A program made the position numbers and the translations under genes. This document shows, piece by piece, positions 18,314-26,050 of a stretch of 64,000 bases of DNA. Origin of the DNA: Clostridioides mangenotii TR (GTDB lineage Bacteria > Bacillota > Clostridia > Peptostreptococcales > Peptostreptococcaceae). The notes under the pieces were generated by a model. The model did not search any database. It had not been told where the DNA came from and saw nothing but the letters and a program-made list of their open reading frames with translations. Each line of letters begins with the position of its first letter. Positions within the stretch are counted from its first letter, which is position 1. The stretch lies in NCBI RefSeq assembly GCF_000498755.1, contig NZ_AXUS01000014.1, forward strand, positions 28,435-92,434. The letters are read 5' to 3'.

Positions 18314-18381
18314 AAAACTTGGTAAAAGAGTTGACAATAAAACTTGGCATGTTATAATAAACTTAACAAGTATACTTGGCA
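18314..18381 (+). promoter_or_regulatory. Promoter with AACTTGG repeats before the DUF6442/XRE pair
   Basis: TTGACA (18331-18336), 16 bases, TATAAT (18353-18358). The heptamer ACTTGG(C/T) occurs at 18316, 18342 and 18374, flanking -35, inside the spacer and after the start site, plus ACTTAACAAGT at 18361. These are plausible binding sites for the XRE repressor encoded two genes on. Confidence 0.6.
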
Positions 18382-18400
18382 AATAATAGGAGGTCTTTCT

Positions 18401-18712
18401 ATGGATAAACAAGAAATCTTAAATAAGAGTCGTAATTCAAGTACTGATGAAGGGTTTGAATATTTTGAGAATAAAGGACTAAGAATAGGATATACTGCGT
18501 TCTACTTTGTAGCTATTTTCATTATTATATTTAAAAATTATATTGGCGAAGAAAGCGATTCTATATTTACATTATTATGGATATTTTTTTCAGTTGGCTC
18601 TATTTCTAAATTTAAGTTCACGCATAAAAAGATTTATCTATTCGGTTCTATAATTTCTTTAATACTTATGATTTATTCTTTTGTTAATTTTATTTTAGGA
18701 TCATTGGGTTAA
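18401..18712 (+). CDS. Small membrane protein, DUF6442-like
   Basis: About 103 residues. A polar N-terminus (MDKQEILNKSRNSSTDEGFEYFENKG) is followed by three hydrophobic helices (about 34-46, 56-68 and 82-100). This layout, and the pairing with a ~70-residue XRE repressor 4 bases downstream, matches the DUF6442/helix-turn-helix cassettes common in Firmicutes. The start is the ATG at 18401 with TAGGAGG before it; upstream in-frame ATG at 18344 lies in the promoter. Function unknown; perhaps the membrane sensor that antagonises the repressor. Confidence 0.7.
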   Translation: MDKQEILNKSRNSSTDEGFEYFENKGLRIGYTAFYFVAIFIIIFKNYIGEESDSIFTLLWIFFSVGSISKFKFTHKKIYLFGSIISLILMIYSFVNFILGSLG

Positions 18713-18716
18713 GCAT

Positions 18717-18929
18717 ATGAATGAAGAATTAGTATTAAAAAATCATTTAAAAGAAGTTCGAGCAGAAAAGAAATTGTCTCAAACTCAATTAGCAGAGATG
18801 GTCGGCGTGTCAAGAAATACTATTAGTTCTATAGAAACAGGTCAATTCAACCCAACAGCAAAGTTAGCACTTATTTTGTGTATTGCTTTAGATAAAAAAT
18901 TTGAAGAATTATTCTATTTTGGAGAATAG
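18717..18929 (+). CDS. XRE-type HTH transcriptional regulator (short)
   Basis: 70 residues, nearly all helix-turn-helix: LKEVRAEKKLSQTQLAEMVGVSRNTISSIETGQFNPTAKLALILCIALDKKFEELFYF. This is the Cro/cI-like minimal repressor of the YozG/YvaO type. It starts 4 bases after the membrane protein stop and is followed by a terminator, so the pair is one transcript. Probable autorepressor acting on the AACTTGG sites. Confidence 0.88.
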   Translation: MNEELVLKNHLKEVRAEKKLSQTQLAEMVGVSRNTISSIETGQFNPTAKLALILCIALDKKFEELFYFGE

Positions 18930-18960
18930 TAAAATATTTGTTAAAATAATTAAAAGAAAC

Positions 18961-18996
18961 AAAAGAAGACCTGAATTAGTTTTCGGGTCTTCTTTA
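18961..18996 (+). terminator. Terminator after the DUF6442/XRE pair
   Basis: AAAAGAAGACCTGAA pairs with TTCGGGTCTTCTTT, followed by ATTT. Confidence 0.85.
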
Positions 18997-19037
18997 TTTA
19001 TACACTCTTTAGATGCTTTAAAACTGGTTGCATTAAT

Positions 19038-20117
19038 TCACTTTGCCTTTTTCATAATATCTTTTCTTCGATAAATGTAATAATAATACGTATATAATTT
19101 ATGTATAACACTATTAACGTCTTTATTATCTAAATTTATATATCTAATATTACAAATACTTTTATTAAATTCTTTATCAGCAAAACTCTTTCTATATTCT
19201 AAAGGAGTGCAGTTATATTCTTTCTTAAAAACCTTATAAAAGTAACTGGTACTAGAGAAGCCATTAATTAGAGCTATCTCTGTCATATTTTTATCGCTGT
19301 GTAAAATCATAATTGTTGCTTTTTCCAATCTTATTTTATTTAAATAATTTTGAAACGACATCCCAATATTATCTTTAATGCAATGGGACATAAAATGATA
19401 ATTAAGATTGAATTCATTTGCTACTACGCTTAATGTAATATCGGTATTATATTTTTCTTTAATATAGTTTGTAATATTGTCAATTCTATTATCTTTTCGA
19501 ACTTCAAAATACTTTGATCCTCTTTTAACCTCAAAATTATTATATAAATATTCTCCTATTAAACAAAGATAACTACAGGCTTTTAACTCAAAACCATTCT
19601 CTCCTTTTACTAAAACCAATAATAAATTAGAAATTAAATTTCTCGCTTTATCATAAATATACTTATTATTATCATTCTCATAAATAGAGTTACATTTAAA
19701 ATAGATATAATTATAGCTGGGGAGATAGTTTATTAATACTTTTGCATTAATTTTAATAGATATATATTTGTTTTTACTTAAACTCATAATTGAATGTGTT
19801 TCATTCCCGTTTATTAATATAAAATCATCTTCTTTGAGAATGCTTGCTTCTTTTCTAATATTCACTTTTAAACTTCCTTCTATAACTAAAAAAATAAACT
19901 CTAGTTCTTCATGACAGTGAATGCTGCAACAGCTATCTTTATGAAAAACTACATCAATTGGAAAAGTATTCTGGTCTATTTTGTTAATAAATTTATCATC
20001 GATTACGACCCACTCCTTGTTATTCATTAAGAATAATAATTTGCGATCTATAGATTCGTCTTTATTTGCAACATTAATATATATTAAGGATTTCGTTGTT
20101 AAATTAAAAATACCCAT
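19038..20117 (-). CDS. AraC family transcriptional regulator with cupin domain
   Basis: 359 residues. N-terminal cupin-like sensor (about 50-120) with CCSIHCHEELEFIFLVIEGSLKVNI and FILINGNETHSI. C-terminal double helix-turn-helix (about 215-315): IKEKYNTDITLSVVANEFNLNYHFMSHCIKD and MTEIALINGFSSTSYFYKVFKKEYNCTPLEYRKSF. A ~40-residue tail follows the AraC domain, which is unusual. Such regulators usually control sugar, surfactant or stress genes. No obvious target lies beside it; the nearest divergent gene is the ferritin-like protein at 20422. It is within the suspected integrative element. Confidence 0.85.
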   Translation of the reverse strand: MGIFNLTTKSLIYINVANKDESIDRKLLFLMNNKEWVVIDDKFINKIDQNTFPIDVVFHKDSCCSIHCHEELEFIFLVIEGSLKVNIRKEASILKEDDFILINGNETHSIMSLSKNKYISIKINAKVLINYLPSYNYIYFKCNSIYENDNNKYIYDKARNLISNLLLVLVKGENGFELKACSYLCLIGEYLYNNFEVKRGSKYFEVRKDNRIDNITNYIKEKYNTDITLSVVANEFNLNYHFMSHCIKDNIGMSFQNYLNKIRLEKATIMILHSDKNMTEIALINGFSSTSYFYKVFKKEYNCTPLEYRKSFADKEFNKSICNIRYINLDNKDVNSVIHKLYTYYYYIYRRKDIMKKAK

Positions 20118-20261
20118 TGCTATTAAATATGAAACGAATAAACAGTAAAATATATTAGTTAAATATTTCCATGAACTACATTTTAACTATAATGAATACT
20201 TTAATCATACTTATAATTAAATTACATCTCCACTATTCTATTTTCCAACCACTCAATTATT

Positions 20262-20340
20262 GTATTAACATTGGTTTAATTCCTTTTTTATCGAATATCT
20301 CCATACTATCACCATTCTATGAGTAGTATGATCAATGATG
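20262..20340. repeat. Imperfect ~65-bp direct repeat, copy 1
   Basis: AACATTGGTTTAATTCCTTTTTTATC...ACTATCACC...AGTATGATCAATGATG resembles 20953-21020 (copy 2), flanking the ferritin-like gene. On the minus strand both copies could encode a short start (MEIFDKKGIKPMLI in copy 1; DEKGIKPMFRDK in copy 2) reminiscent of the N-terminus of ATP-dependent DNA ligases, but both are cut off at once. The remaining bases of 20118-20421 hold no gene. Confidence 0.45.
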
Positions 20341-20421
20341 TAATATTAGCTTAATTTTATTAATGTGTCCTAAATGTTAATTAGAGCATATATCTATAGT
20401 AAAACATTTAGGAGGTCCATT

Positions 20422-20889
20422 ATGAATGAAGACAATTACCCAAGTCCTATTCAATTAGAAAATGCAATATACACAATAGGAAATTCTGTGGAATCCGAGG
20501 AGATAATTAATAGATATTACCAATGGTTAATTGACAATATTCCAGAGTCTGAACTTACTCCAGGACAGAATGATCGAATAAGGAATATCCTTGAAACTAT
20601 ACAACAAGATAAGATTAATCATAATAGAATTTTAAAAAATATATATTATGAACTTACAGGTAATGTTGTAACTATAGTAGAAAAAGAATTTGCTGAACCT
20701 AAAGACTTTAAAATGGAAATTATGTATGAATATATCAGAGCCTTAGAGGGAATCCAGAAATACAGACTCGTTATGTTCGGAATGCCTAATCTTAGTTATA
20801 GAGACTTAATTTATATCATTATATCTGACGAAATAAGGCATGCAAGTTTATATAATTATATTACAGCAAGCTTGAATAATTTAGTTTAG
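20422..20889 (+). CDS. Ferritin-like domain protein
   Basis: About 155 residues, all-helical. Conserved metal-type motifs are DKINHNRILKNIYYELTG in the middle and IISDEIRHASLYNYI near the C-terminus (Glu-x-x-His), as in rubrerythrin/ferritin-like di-iron four-helix bundles. The first Glu-x-x-His partner is changed (DKINH), so metal binding is likely but not sure. The start is the ATG at 20422 with AGGAGG 6 bases upstream. Flanked by two imperfect direct repeats and followed by a terminator. It is probably cargo of the element; possible role in iron or oxidative-stress handling. Confidence 0.7.
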   Translation: MNEDNYPSPIQLENAIYTIGNSVESEEIINRYYQWLIDNIPESELTPGQNDRIRNILETIQQDKINHNRILKNIYYELTGNVVTIVEKEFAEPKDFKMEIMYEYIRALEGIQKYRLVMFGMPNLSYRDLIYIIISDEIRHASLYNYITASLNNLV

Positions 20890-20906
20890 CTCCATATTCT
20901 GTTTCT

Positions 20907-20945
20907 AAAAAGCCAGATGATATTACGTCATTTGGCTTTATTTTT
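20907..20945 (+). terminator. Terminator of the ferritin-like gene
   Basis: AAAAAGCCAGATGA pairs with TCATTTGGCTTTATTTTT around TATTACG. Confidence 0.85.
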
Positions 20946-20952
20946 ATCTCTA

Positions 20953-21020
20953 AACATTGGTTTGATTCCTTTTTCATCACTATCACACCTTAGGGATAGC
21001 ATGGTCAATTATGATTAATT
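20953..21020. repeat. Imperfect ~65-bp direct repeat, copy 2
   Basis: AACATTGGTTTGATTCCTTTTTCATC...ATAGCATGGTCAATTATG; partner of the copy at 20262-20340. Confidence 0.45.
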
Positions 21021-21023
21021 TTA

Positions 21024-21142
21024 AGCATAAAAAAGAACTAGACTACTTATACACTAACAGCACCAGAACCAGGTTTACCTTCTAATCCATGTCCACCGTG
21101 TATTGCTCTAGTTTGTCAAGCCTCTCTGAACTAGCCCCCCTT
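21024..21142 (-). promoter_or_regulatory. Orphan structured leader with PyrR-like loop and terminator
   Basis: The minus strand begins GCTAGTTCAGAGAGGCTTGAC, close to the PyrR-binding loop seen twice upstream of pyrF. It continues with AACTAGA...ATACAC, about 45 bases, then GTGTAT...TCTAGTT and CTTTTTT: a closed stem capped by a structured loop and followed by a U-tract. No pyrimidine gene follows on that strand. The loop region could also be read as the end of a protein (AIHGGHGLEGKPGSGAVSV), so a decayed coding origin is possible. The rest of 20946-21353 shows no gene. Confidence 0.35.
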
Positions 21143-21353
21143 TATGTTAAATTCTTTTGGGATCTAAGCTCTGATAGAGTTTTTAAATCTTTCACTAATA
21201 TCAACTTCTTTTTGCTTTCATATTGTGAACTTAATTATACTCTACTCGCTTTGTGTTAGCAAGCCAATATATTTTTCCACACTTTGAGAGCATATGTATT
21301 TTAGCTCACTAAATGTGATATACTTATTTTAAAAAAAGAAATGGGTGATCAAT

Positions 21354-21728
21354 ATGTTGGGTAAAAAAATATCTTATCTTAGGAAAAAAAGAAAACTAAG
21401 CCAAAGAGAATTAGCTAAGGATTTAAATATCGGGAATAGTACACTTGCAATGTATGAATTAGAAAAACGAGAACCAGACTTTGATACATTGCAAAAGATT
21501 GCAGATTATTTTGATGTATCTACTGATTATCTTCTAGGAAGAACAGATATAAAAAAATCAGAATTAGAAAATGAAGATGAAGAAAAAGACATAGAAAAGG
21601 CGATAGATGAATTACTGCAACAAGAGGGGCTTATGTTATGCGGTGATGAATTAGATGATGAAGCGTTATTACTACTAAGAGATTCTATACGAACTACTAT
21701 TAAACTAATGCGTGCTAATAAAAAGTAA
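21354..21728 (+). CDS. XRE-family repressor (phage/ICE immunity type)
   Basis: About 124 residues. N-terminal HTH: KISYLRKKRKLSQRELAKDLNIGNSTLAMYELEKREPDFDTLQKIADYFDVSTDYLLGR. The linker is very acidic (SELENEDEEKDIEKAIDELLQQ), followed by a helical tail ending in LLRDSIRTTIKLMRANKK. This form is typical of ImmR-like repressors, which are partnered with an ImmA peptidase; here the ImmA-like gene directly downstream is broken. Start: ATG at 21354 with GGGTGA just upstream; GTG at 21345 is an in-frame alternative. Confidence 0.87.
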   Translation: MLGKKISYLRKKRKLSQRELAKDLNIGNSTLAMYELEKREPDFDTLQKIADYFDVSTDYLLGRTDIKKSELENEDEEKDIEKAIDELLQQEGLMLCGDELDDEALLLLRDSIRTTIKLMRANKK

Positions 21729-21744
21729 TCCTGGGGGTGGATAT

Positions 21745-22188
21745 GTGAGAGATATTAAAAATCTTGTTTGAAATTTTATAAATATCTATAAAACAACTAA
21801 TGTCTATGAATTATGCTCACAATTAAATATCCGAATTTATAAAAGCCATTTAAAAATATAAAAGGAAGGATATTTTTTAAATATTTCTGAGGGTATCTCT
21901 ATAGTTATTGATTATGATTTGGATGAGCATGAGGAAAGATGTGTGATAGCTCATGAACTTGGACATGTAATGTTACATCGAAGTTCATATATATGTTACT
22001 TGAAAAATTACACATATTCAGATACTAATAAATTAGAAAATGAAGCTAATGAGTTTGCATCGGAATTACTTATTACAGATGGAGAGATAAAGGAAGCATT
22101 AGAAAAACAATTTTCTATGTAGCAGATAGCGTGCTACTTCGAAGTTCCTTTGGAGCTTATAGAATATAAATTTAATCATAAAATATAA
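21745..22188 (+). pseudogene. ImmA/IrrE-type metallopeptidase, three in-frame stops
   Basis: A single frame from GTG 21745 to 22188 reads as a full ~147-residue ImmA-like protein but contains TGA (codon 9), TAA (about codon 41) and TAG (about codon 126). The zinc motif CVIAHELGHVMLH and the third ligand Glu in NEFASELL are intact. The ending QIACYFEVPLELIEYKFNHK is the usual C-terminus. No frameshift is present. ImmA cleaves the ImmR repressor to induce an integrative element; its loss would leave the upstream repressor locked on. It starts 16 bases after the repressor stop, in the same operon. Confidence 0.85.
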
Positions 22189-22222
22189 GTGATTATTGAA
22201 AATCATTAAATAAAGATTAACA

Positions 22223-22247
22223 GGAGTAGCAAACACTACTCTTTTAT
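22223..22247 (+). terminator. Short terminator between the ImmA relic and the integrase
   Basis: GAGTAG CAAACA CTACTC followed by TTTTATATA; a 6-bp stem. Confidence 0.5.
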
Positions 22248-22292
22248 ATATAAATTTAAACAAACATATATTCTGCAAGGAGGGAAGATTTT

Positions 22293-23450
22293 ATGAATGT
22301 AAAATCTTGTTTTATAAGGAAAAGAGGTCAAAGATATTGTGTAGTAGTTGAATACCTAGATAATGAGACTGGCATATATAAACAGAAAATAGATGAATCT
22401 TTTATTTTTAAAAAAGAAGCTGAAAATCATCTAATTGAAGTCAGATATTACATAAATAATAATAAATATAAGAAGCAAACAGATATGACATTTGTGGAAA
22501 GATGTGTTTTGTATGTAGAAAATGCTAAAAATCGTATAGAACATAGCACTTTAATTAATTACAATTCCTATATTAAAAACCATGTAAAACCTTATTTTAA
22601 TGATTTTAAACTAGTTGATATAACTCCAACATATTTACAAACCTTTGTTGACTACATTTATAATAAACATACCAAGGGTTGTGCAAGCCAATACGTAACG
22701 TTTACAATGGTTGTATTAAAAGAAGCGTTTCGTTTAAATGAAATACCTAATAATGTCTGCGATTATGTAAAAAGGCCTGTTATTAACTCGAATGACGATT
22801 ACAAATTGTCTAAGGGAGAAACTGTTTATCGAAATGACATAAATCCATACATAGAAGAAGAAGCTAAATTCGTATTAAAAAAAATACACACTAGTGTTGT
22901 GGAATTACCAGTGACATTGATATTAATTCTCGGGCTAAGAAAGACAGAAGCAACGGGACTCGCTTGGGATTGCATAGATTTTGAGAATAATAAAATAGTA
23001 ATAAAAAGAAGGTTGGTATACGAAAACTATAACGGATTTGTTTTTGGACCTACAAAAAATAAAAAAAGAAGGGCTTTGAAAGCTCCAAAATATTTAATGG
23101 ATTTATTAAAAAATGAAAAGATAAGACAGAATAAATTAAAACTAAATGGATTATTAAAAAATGAATTAAATCTTGTATGCTTAAACTCTGCATTAAAACC
23201 ATTCCATCCTTCTAGTGTAAATGACGCATATAAATCATTTTGCAAGAAAAATAATATAAGAGAAATAAAAGTTCATGATTTAAGACATACTAATGCAAGT
23301 ATCTTAGTTGCATCTGGAACAAACTTTAAAACTATTTCTGAAAGATTAGGTCACAGTGATATAAAAATAACTCTTAATCGATATTCGCATCTTTTAGATT
23401 CAATGGATGAAGAGGCTAATAACAATCTCGAGAATATATTGTTTAAATAA
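22293..23450 (+). CDS. int: Tyrosine site-specific integrase
   Basis: 385 residues. An arm-binding N-terminal domain (about 1-60) precedes a SAM-like core-binding domain (FVERCVLYVENAKNRIEHSTLINYNSYI, about 65-170). The catalytic domain has Arg in LILILGLRKTEATGLAWD, HDLRHTNASILVASG (His-x-x-Arg), LGHSDIKITLNRYSHL with the His and the nucleophile Tyr. All five key residues are present, so the enzyme could be active. ATG at 22293 with AAGGAGGG upstream. The TGTCAG repeats directly after its stop and at 17.56 kb are likely its arm sites. It belongs to the phage/ICE (Tn916-Int-like) class. Confidence 0.93.
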   Translation: MNVKSCFIRKRGQRYCVVVEYLDNETGIYKQKIDESFIFKKEAENHLIEVRYYINNNKYKKQTDMTFVERCVLYVENAKNRIEHSTLINYNSYIKNHVKPYFNDFKLVDITPTYLQTFVDYIYNKHTKGCASQYVTFTMVVLKEAFRLNEIPNNVCDYVKRPVINSNDDYKLSKGETVYRNDINPYIEEEAKFVLKKIHTSVVELPVTLILILGLRKTEATGLAWDCIDFENNKIVIKRRLVYENYNGFVFGPTKNKKRRALKAPKYLMDLLKNEKIRQNKLKLNGLLKNELNLVCLNSALKPFHPSSVNDAYKSFCKKNNIREIKVHDLRHTNASILVASGTNFKTISERLGHSDIKITLNRYSHLLDSMDEEANNNLENILFK

Positions 23451-23505
23451 ATGTCAGTTAATATGTCAGCTAATATGTAAAATGTCAGGCAAATGTCAGC
23501 TATTT
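23451..23505. repeat. TGTCAG direct repeats, right side of the integrase region
   Basis: TGTCAG at 23452, 23464, 23483 and 23493, in contexts such as AAATGTCAGTTAAT and AAATGTCAGCTA, starting one base after the integrase stop. Same unit as at 17561-17576. Probable arm-type sites at an attachment end. The remainder to 23744 holds no gene. Confidence 0.5.
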
Positions 23506-23744
23506 CTATAAACCCCTTTATCATATAAAAGAGCATTCTCATATTGGAAACATACGAATACAATTATAGATTATTATGTGTAGTTATTATATTCTATAAT
23601 AATTAGACATAATTATCACGATAATTTGTATTTTTTAAAGGTTTTTTATAAATAATTATTTATGGGTATAAAATCATATATTATGTTCCAAAATTTAACT
23701 AGTGGTATAATATATATAGATTACTTTTTTGAGGAGGTAAAGAG

Positions 23745-24974
23745 ATGGATTTTGAAAGAAATTTACAGAAATACGCAGAACTATCAATAAAAGTTGGAGT
23801 TAATATACAACAAGATCAAGACTTACTTATAAGATCACCTATAGAATGTGCAGAATTCGTTAGACTTGCAGTTAAAGAAGCTTATAAATGCGGGGCTAAA
23901 AATGTACACGTTGAGTGGTCAGATGAAGAGACTGCTCTTATCAAGTACTTAAACGCTCCGGAAGAAGTCTTTAACGAATTTCCTAAGTGGGTAGCAGATC
24001 AATATACAGATATAGCAAAACGCGGTGGCGCATTTCTATCAGTATATGCTCAAGACCCAGATTTACTTAAAGATGTAGATCCTCAGAGAGTTGCAAATTA
24101 CCAGAAAGCTTCTGGAGCAGCCTTAAAAGAATGGCGTTCTTACACACTTACAGATAAGTGTAAATGGAGTATAGTTTCTATACCTACAAAAGCATGGTCA
24201 AAGAAAGTTTTTCCTGGAGTATCTGAAAATGAGGCAATAGACAAAATGTGGGATGCTATATTTAAGTGCACTAGGGTTGATGGTCAAGATCCTATCAAGG
24301 CTTGGGAAGAACACAATAAAAATCTTAAAGTCAGAATGGACTTCTTAAACAGTAAGAACTTTAAAAAATTAGAGTATAAATCACCAAAAACTGAACTTAT
24401 AATTGAACTTCCAGACAATCATATTTGGCTTAGTGGAGCTTCTAAAGACCCTAATGGCGTGGACTTCAATCCAAATATTCCTACTGAGGAGATCTTTGGT
24501 ATGCCTCATAAACACAAAGTAAATGGTACTGTTTACAGCACTAAACCTCTAGTATACGGTGGTAATGTAATAGACGACTTTTCAATTACTTTTAAAAACG
24601 GTAAAATCATTGATTTTACAGCAGAAAAAGGACTTGAGACCCTTACTAAATTAATCGAGACAGATGAGGGTTCTCATTATCTAGGAGAGGTCGCTTTAGT
24701 TCCATACGATTCACCTATATCTAATAGCAATATAGTATTTTTCAACACTCTTTACGATGAAAATGCCTCTTGCCATTTAGCAATAGGGTCAGCATACAAA
24801 ACTTGTATGAAAGGCGGAGATCAAATCAAAGAAGAGGACTCAGACAAATACGGAATCAATGAAAGTATAACTCACGTAGACTTTATGGTTGGTTCAGCCG
24901 AATTAGATATAGTGGGAACAACTGAAAGCGGAGATCAAATACAAATATTCAAAGACGGAAACTGGGCTTTCTAA
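23745..24974 (+). CDS. M29 family aminopeptidase
   Basis: 409 residues, the family's usual size. The C-terminal catalytic region shows the conserved metal-ligand blocks of AmpS/AmpT-type enzymes: DEGSHYLGEVALVPYDSPIS (Glu), FFNTLYDENASCHLAIGSAYKT (Glu and His), and THVDFMVGSAELDIVG (His and Asp). N-terminal ISIKVGVNIQQDQDLLIRSPIECAEFVR is typical. It removes N-terminal residues from peptides in the cytosol using Co or Zn. ATG at 23745 with GAGGAGG 7 bases before it. Monocistronic; converges with rarD across a shared terminator. Confidence 0.93.
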   Translation: MDFERNLQKYAELSIKVGVNIQQDQDLLIRSPIECAEFVRLAVKEAYKCGAKNVHVEWSDEETALIKYLNAPEEVFNEFPKWVADQYTDIAKRGGAFLSVYAQDPDLLKDVDPQRVANYQKASGAALKEWRSYTLTDKCKWSIVSIPTKAWSKKVFPGVSENEAIDKMWDAIFKCTRVDGQDPIKAWEEHNKNLKVRMDFLNSKNFKKLEYKSPKTELIIELPDNHIWLSGASKDPNGVDFNPNIPTEEIFGMPHKHKVNGTVYSTKPLVYGGNVIDDFSITFKNGKIIDFTAEKGLETLTKLIETDEGSHYLGEVALVPYDSPISNSNIVFFNTLYDENASCHLAIGSAYKTCMKGGDQIKEEDSDKYGINESITHVDFMVGSAELDIVGTTESGDQIQIFKDGNWAF

Positions 24975-25038
24975 ATATACAGATAGTACATTTTATATTT
25001 TATAATAGATAAAGTATAAAACATCCTTTATATGAAAT

Positions 25039-25069
25039 ACAAAAACGTTCTATTGAACCCGTTTTTTGT
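25039..25069. terminator. Bidirectional terminator between the aminopeptidase and rarD genes
   Basis: ACAAAAAC-GTTC-TATT-GAAC-CC-GTTTTTTGT; A and T tracts on either side serve both converging genes. Confidence 0.8.
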
Positions 25070-25071
25070 AA

Positions 25072-25986
25072 TTAATTTTCAACTAAAGTTTCAACTTCCG
25101 ATCCTTCTTTTGACACATTCTTAGAGATATTTCCACATATAAATATTGCAATTCCAATCCATATACTTATAAATCCAGATAACTGTGCAATTGAGAATAT
25201 CTCTTTAAACAGAAATACTGCCGAAATGAGCATAAGAGTAGGACTTACATACTGAATAAACCCTAAAGCTATATAAGAAACCCTTTTAGCTGCTATTGAG
25301 AATAATAAAAGCGGTATAACCGTTACAATACCCGTTCCTATAATAGTAAGTATAATTCCCAAATCAAAACTTATAAATCCAGTTGAAGAATAAAATGCTA
25401 AATAGCAAAGTGCAAAAGGAGCGAGAATAAATGTTTCCATAAATAAACTTGTCGATGAAGATATATCTACTTTCTTTTTTGTTAAACCGTACAAACTAAA
25501 AGTTACAGCAAGCAATATTGCCGTCCAAGGAAATTTTCCTGTACTGATAGATAATATAATGACTCCTATTACTGCAAATATACATGCTATAATTGCTGGC
25601 TTTGTAATCTTTTCATTTAGAATTATTACTGCAATAATTACGTTTACAAGCGGATTCATATAATATCCCAAACTAGCATCGATTACATTTCCAGAAGAAA
25701 CCGAGGTTATAAACAACAGCCAGTTCATAGAAATAAACAATGCCCCTAAAGACATATACATAAGTTTAGTTTTATTGTGAAGGATATCTTTTATCTCAAA
25801 ACTAGTCTCTTTTATCTTACCAAGTGCGATGAGCGCTAAAAATATAAATAAACTTGAAAAAAGTATTCTATATGCCAATACTTCTTTTGAATCAATATGC
25901 TGCAGAATTTTCCAATAAAATGGAAGTATACCCCAAGCTATATATGCTATAAAACCATATAGGTAACCTTTGTTATCTTTATTCAT
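25072..25986 (-). CDS. rarD: RarD-type EamA family permease
   Basis: About 304 residues with ten hydrophobic segments. Start region KGYLYGFIAYIAWGILPFYWKIL, then RILFSSLFIF and SLGYYMNPLVNVIIAVIILNEKI are characteristic of RarD in the drug/metabolite transporter superfamily. It sits in the cell membrane; the substrate is not established. ATG at 25986 is preceded by AAAGAGGTAG; the frame extends to 26010 without a better site. It follows metH by 64 bases on the same strand and may be read through. Confidence 0.88.
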   Translation of the reverse strand: MNKDNKGYLYGFIAYIAWGILPFYWKILQHIDSKEVLAYRILFSSLFIFLALIALGKIKETSFEIKDILHNKTKLMYMSLGALFISMNWLLFITSVSSGNVIDASLGYYMNPLVNVIIAVIILNEKITKPAIIACIFAVIGVIILSISTGKFPWTAILLAVTFSLYGLTKKKVDISSSTSLFMETFILAPFALCYLAFYSSTGFISFDLGIILTIIGTGIVTVIPLLLFSIAAKRVSYIALGFIQYVSPTLMLISAVFLFKEIFSIAQLSGFISIWIGIAIFICGNISKNVSKEGSEVETLVEN

Positions 25987-26050
25987 GATACTACCTCTTT
26001 CTGTATACATTATTTTGATCTTTTACAAATTGTCCTTATCCAATTCTACT

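Noticed and set aside
20262..21020. Calling the KKGIKPM repeats a DNA ligase pseudogene
   Set aside because: Only ~12 residues are shared; too short to assign a family.
17551..23505. TGTCAG repeats as a CRISPR array
   Set aside because: Units are 6-12 bases, unevenly spaced by 10-19 bases, and no Cas genes are present.
17491..23520. Shared TTCTATAA as the att core
   Set aside because: Eight AT-rich bases are expected by chance; no longer common core was found at the two ends.
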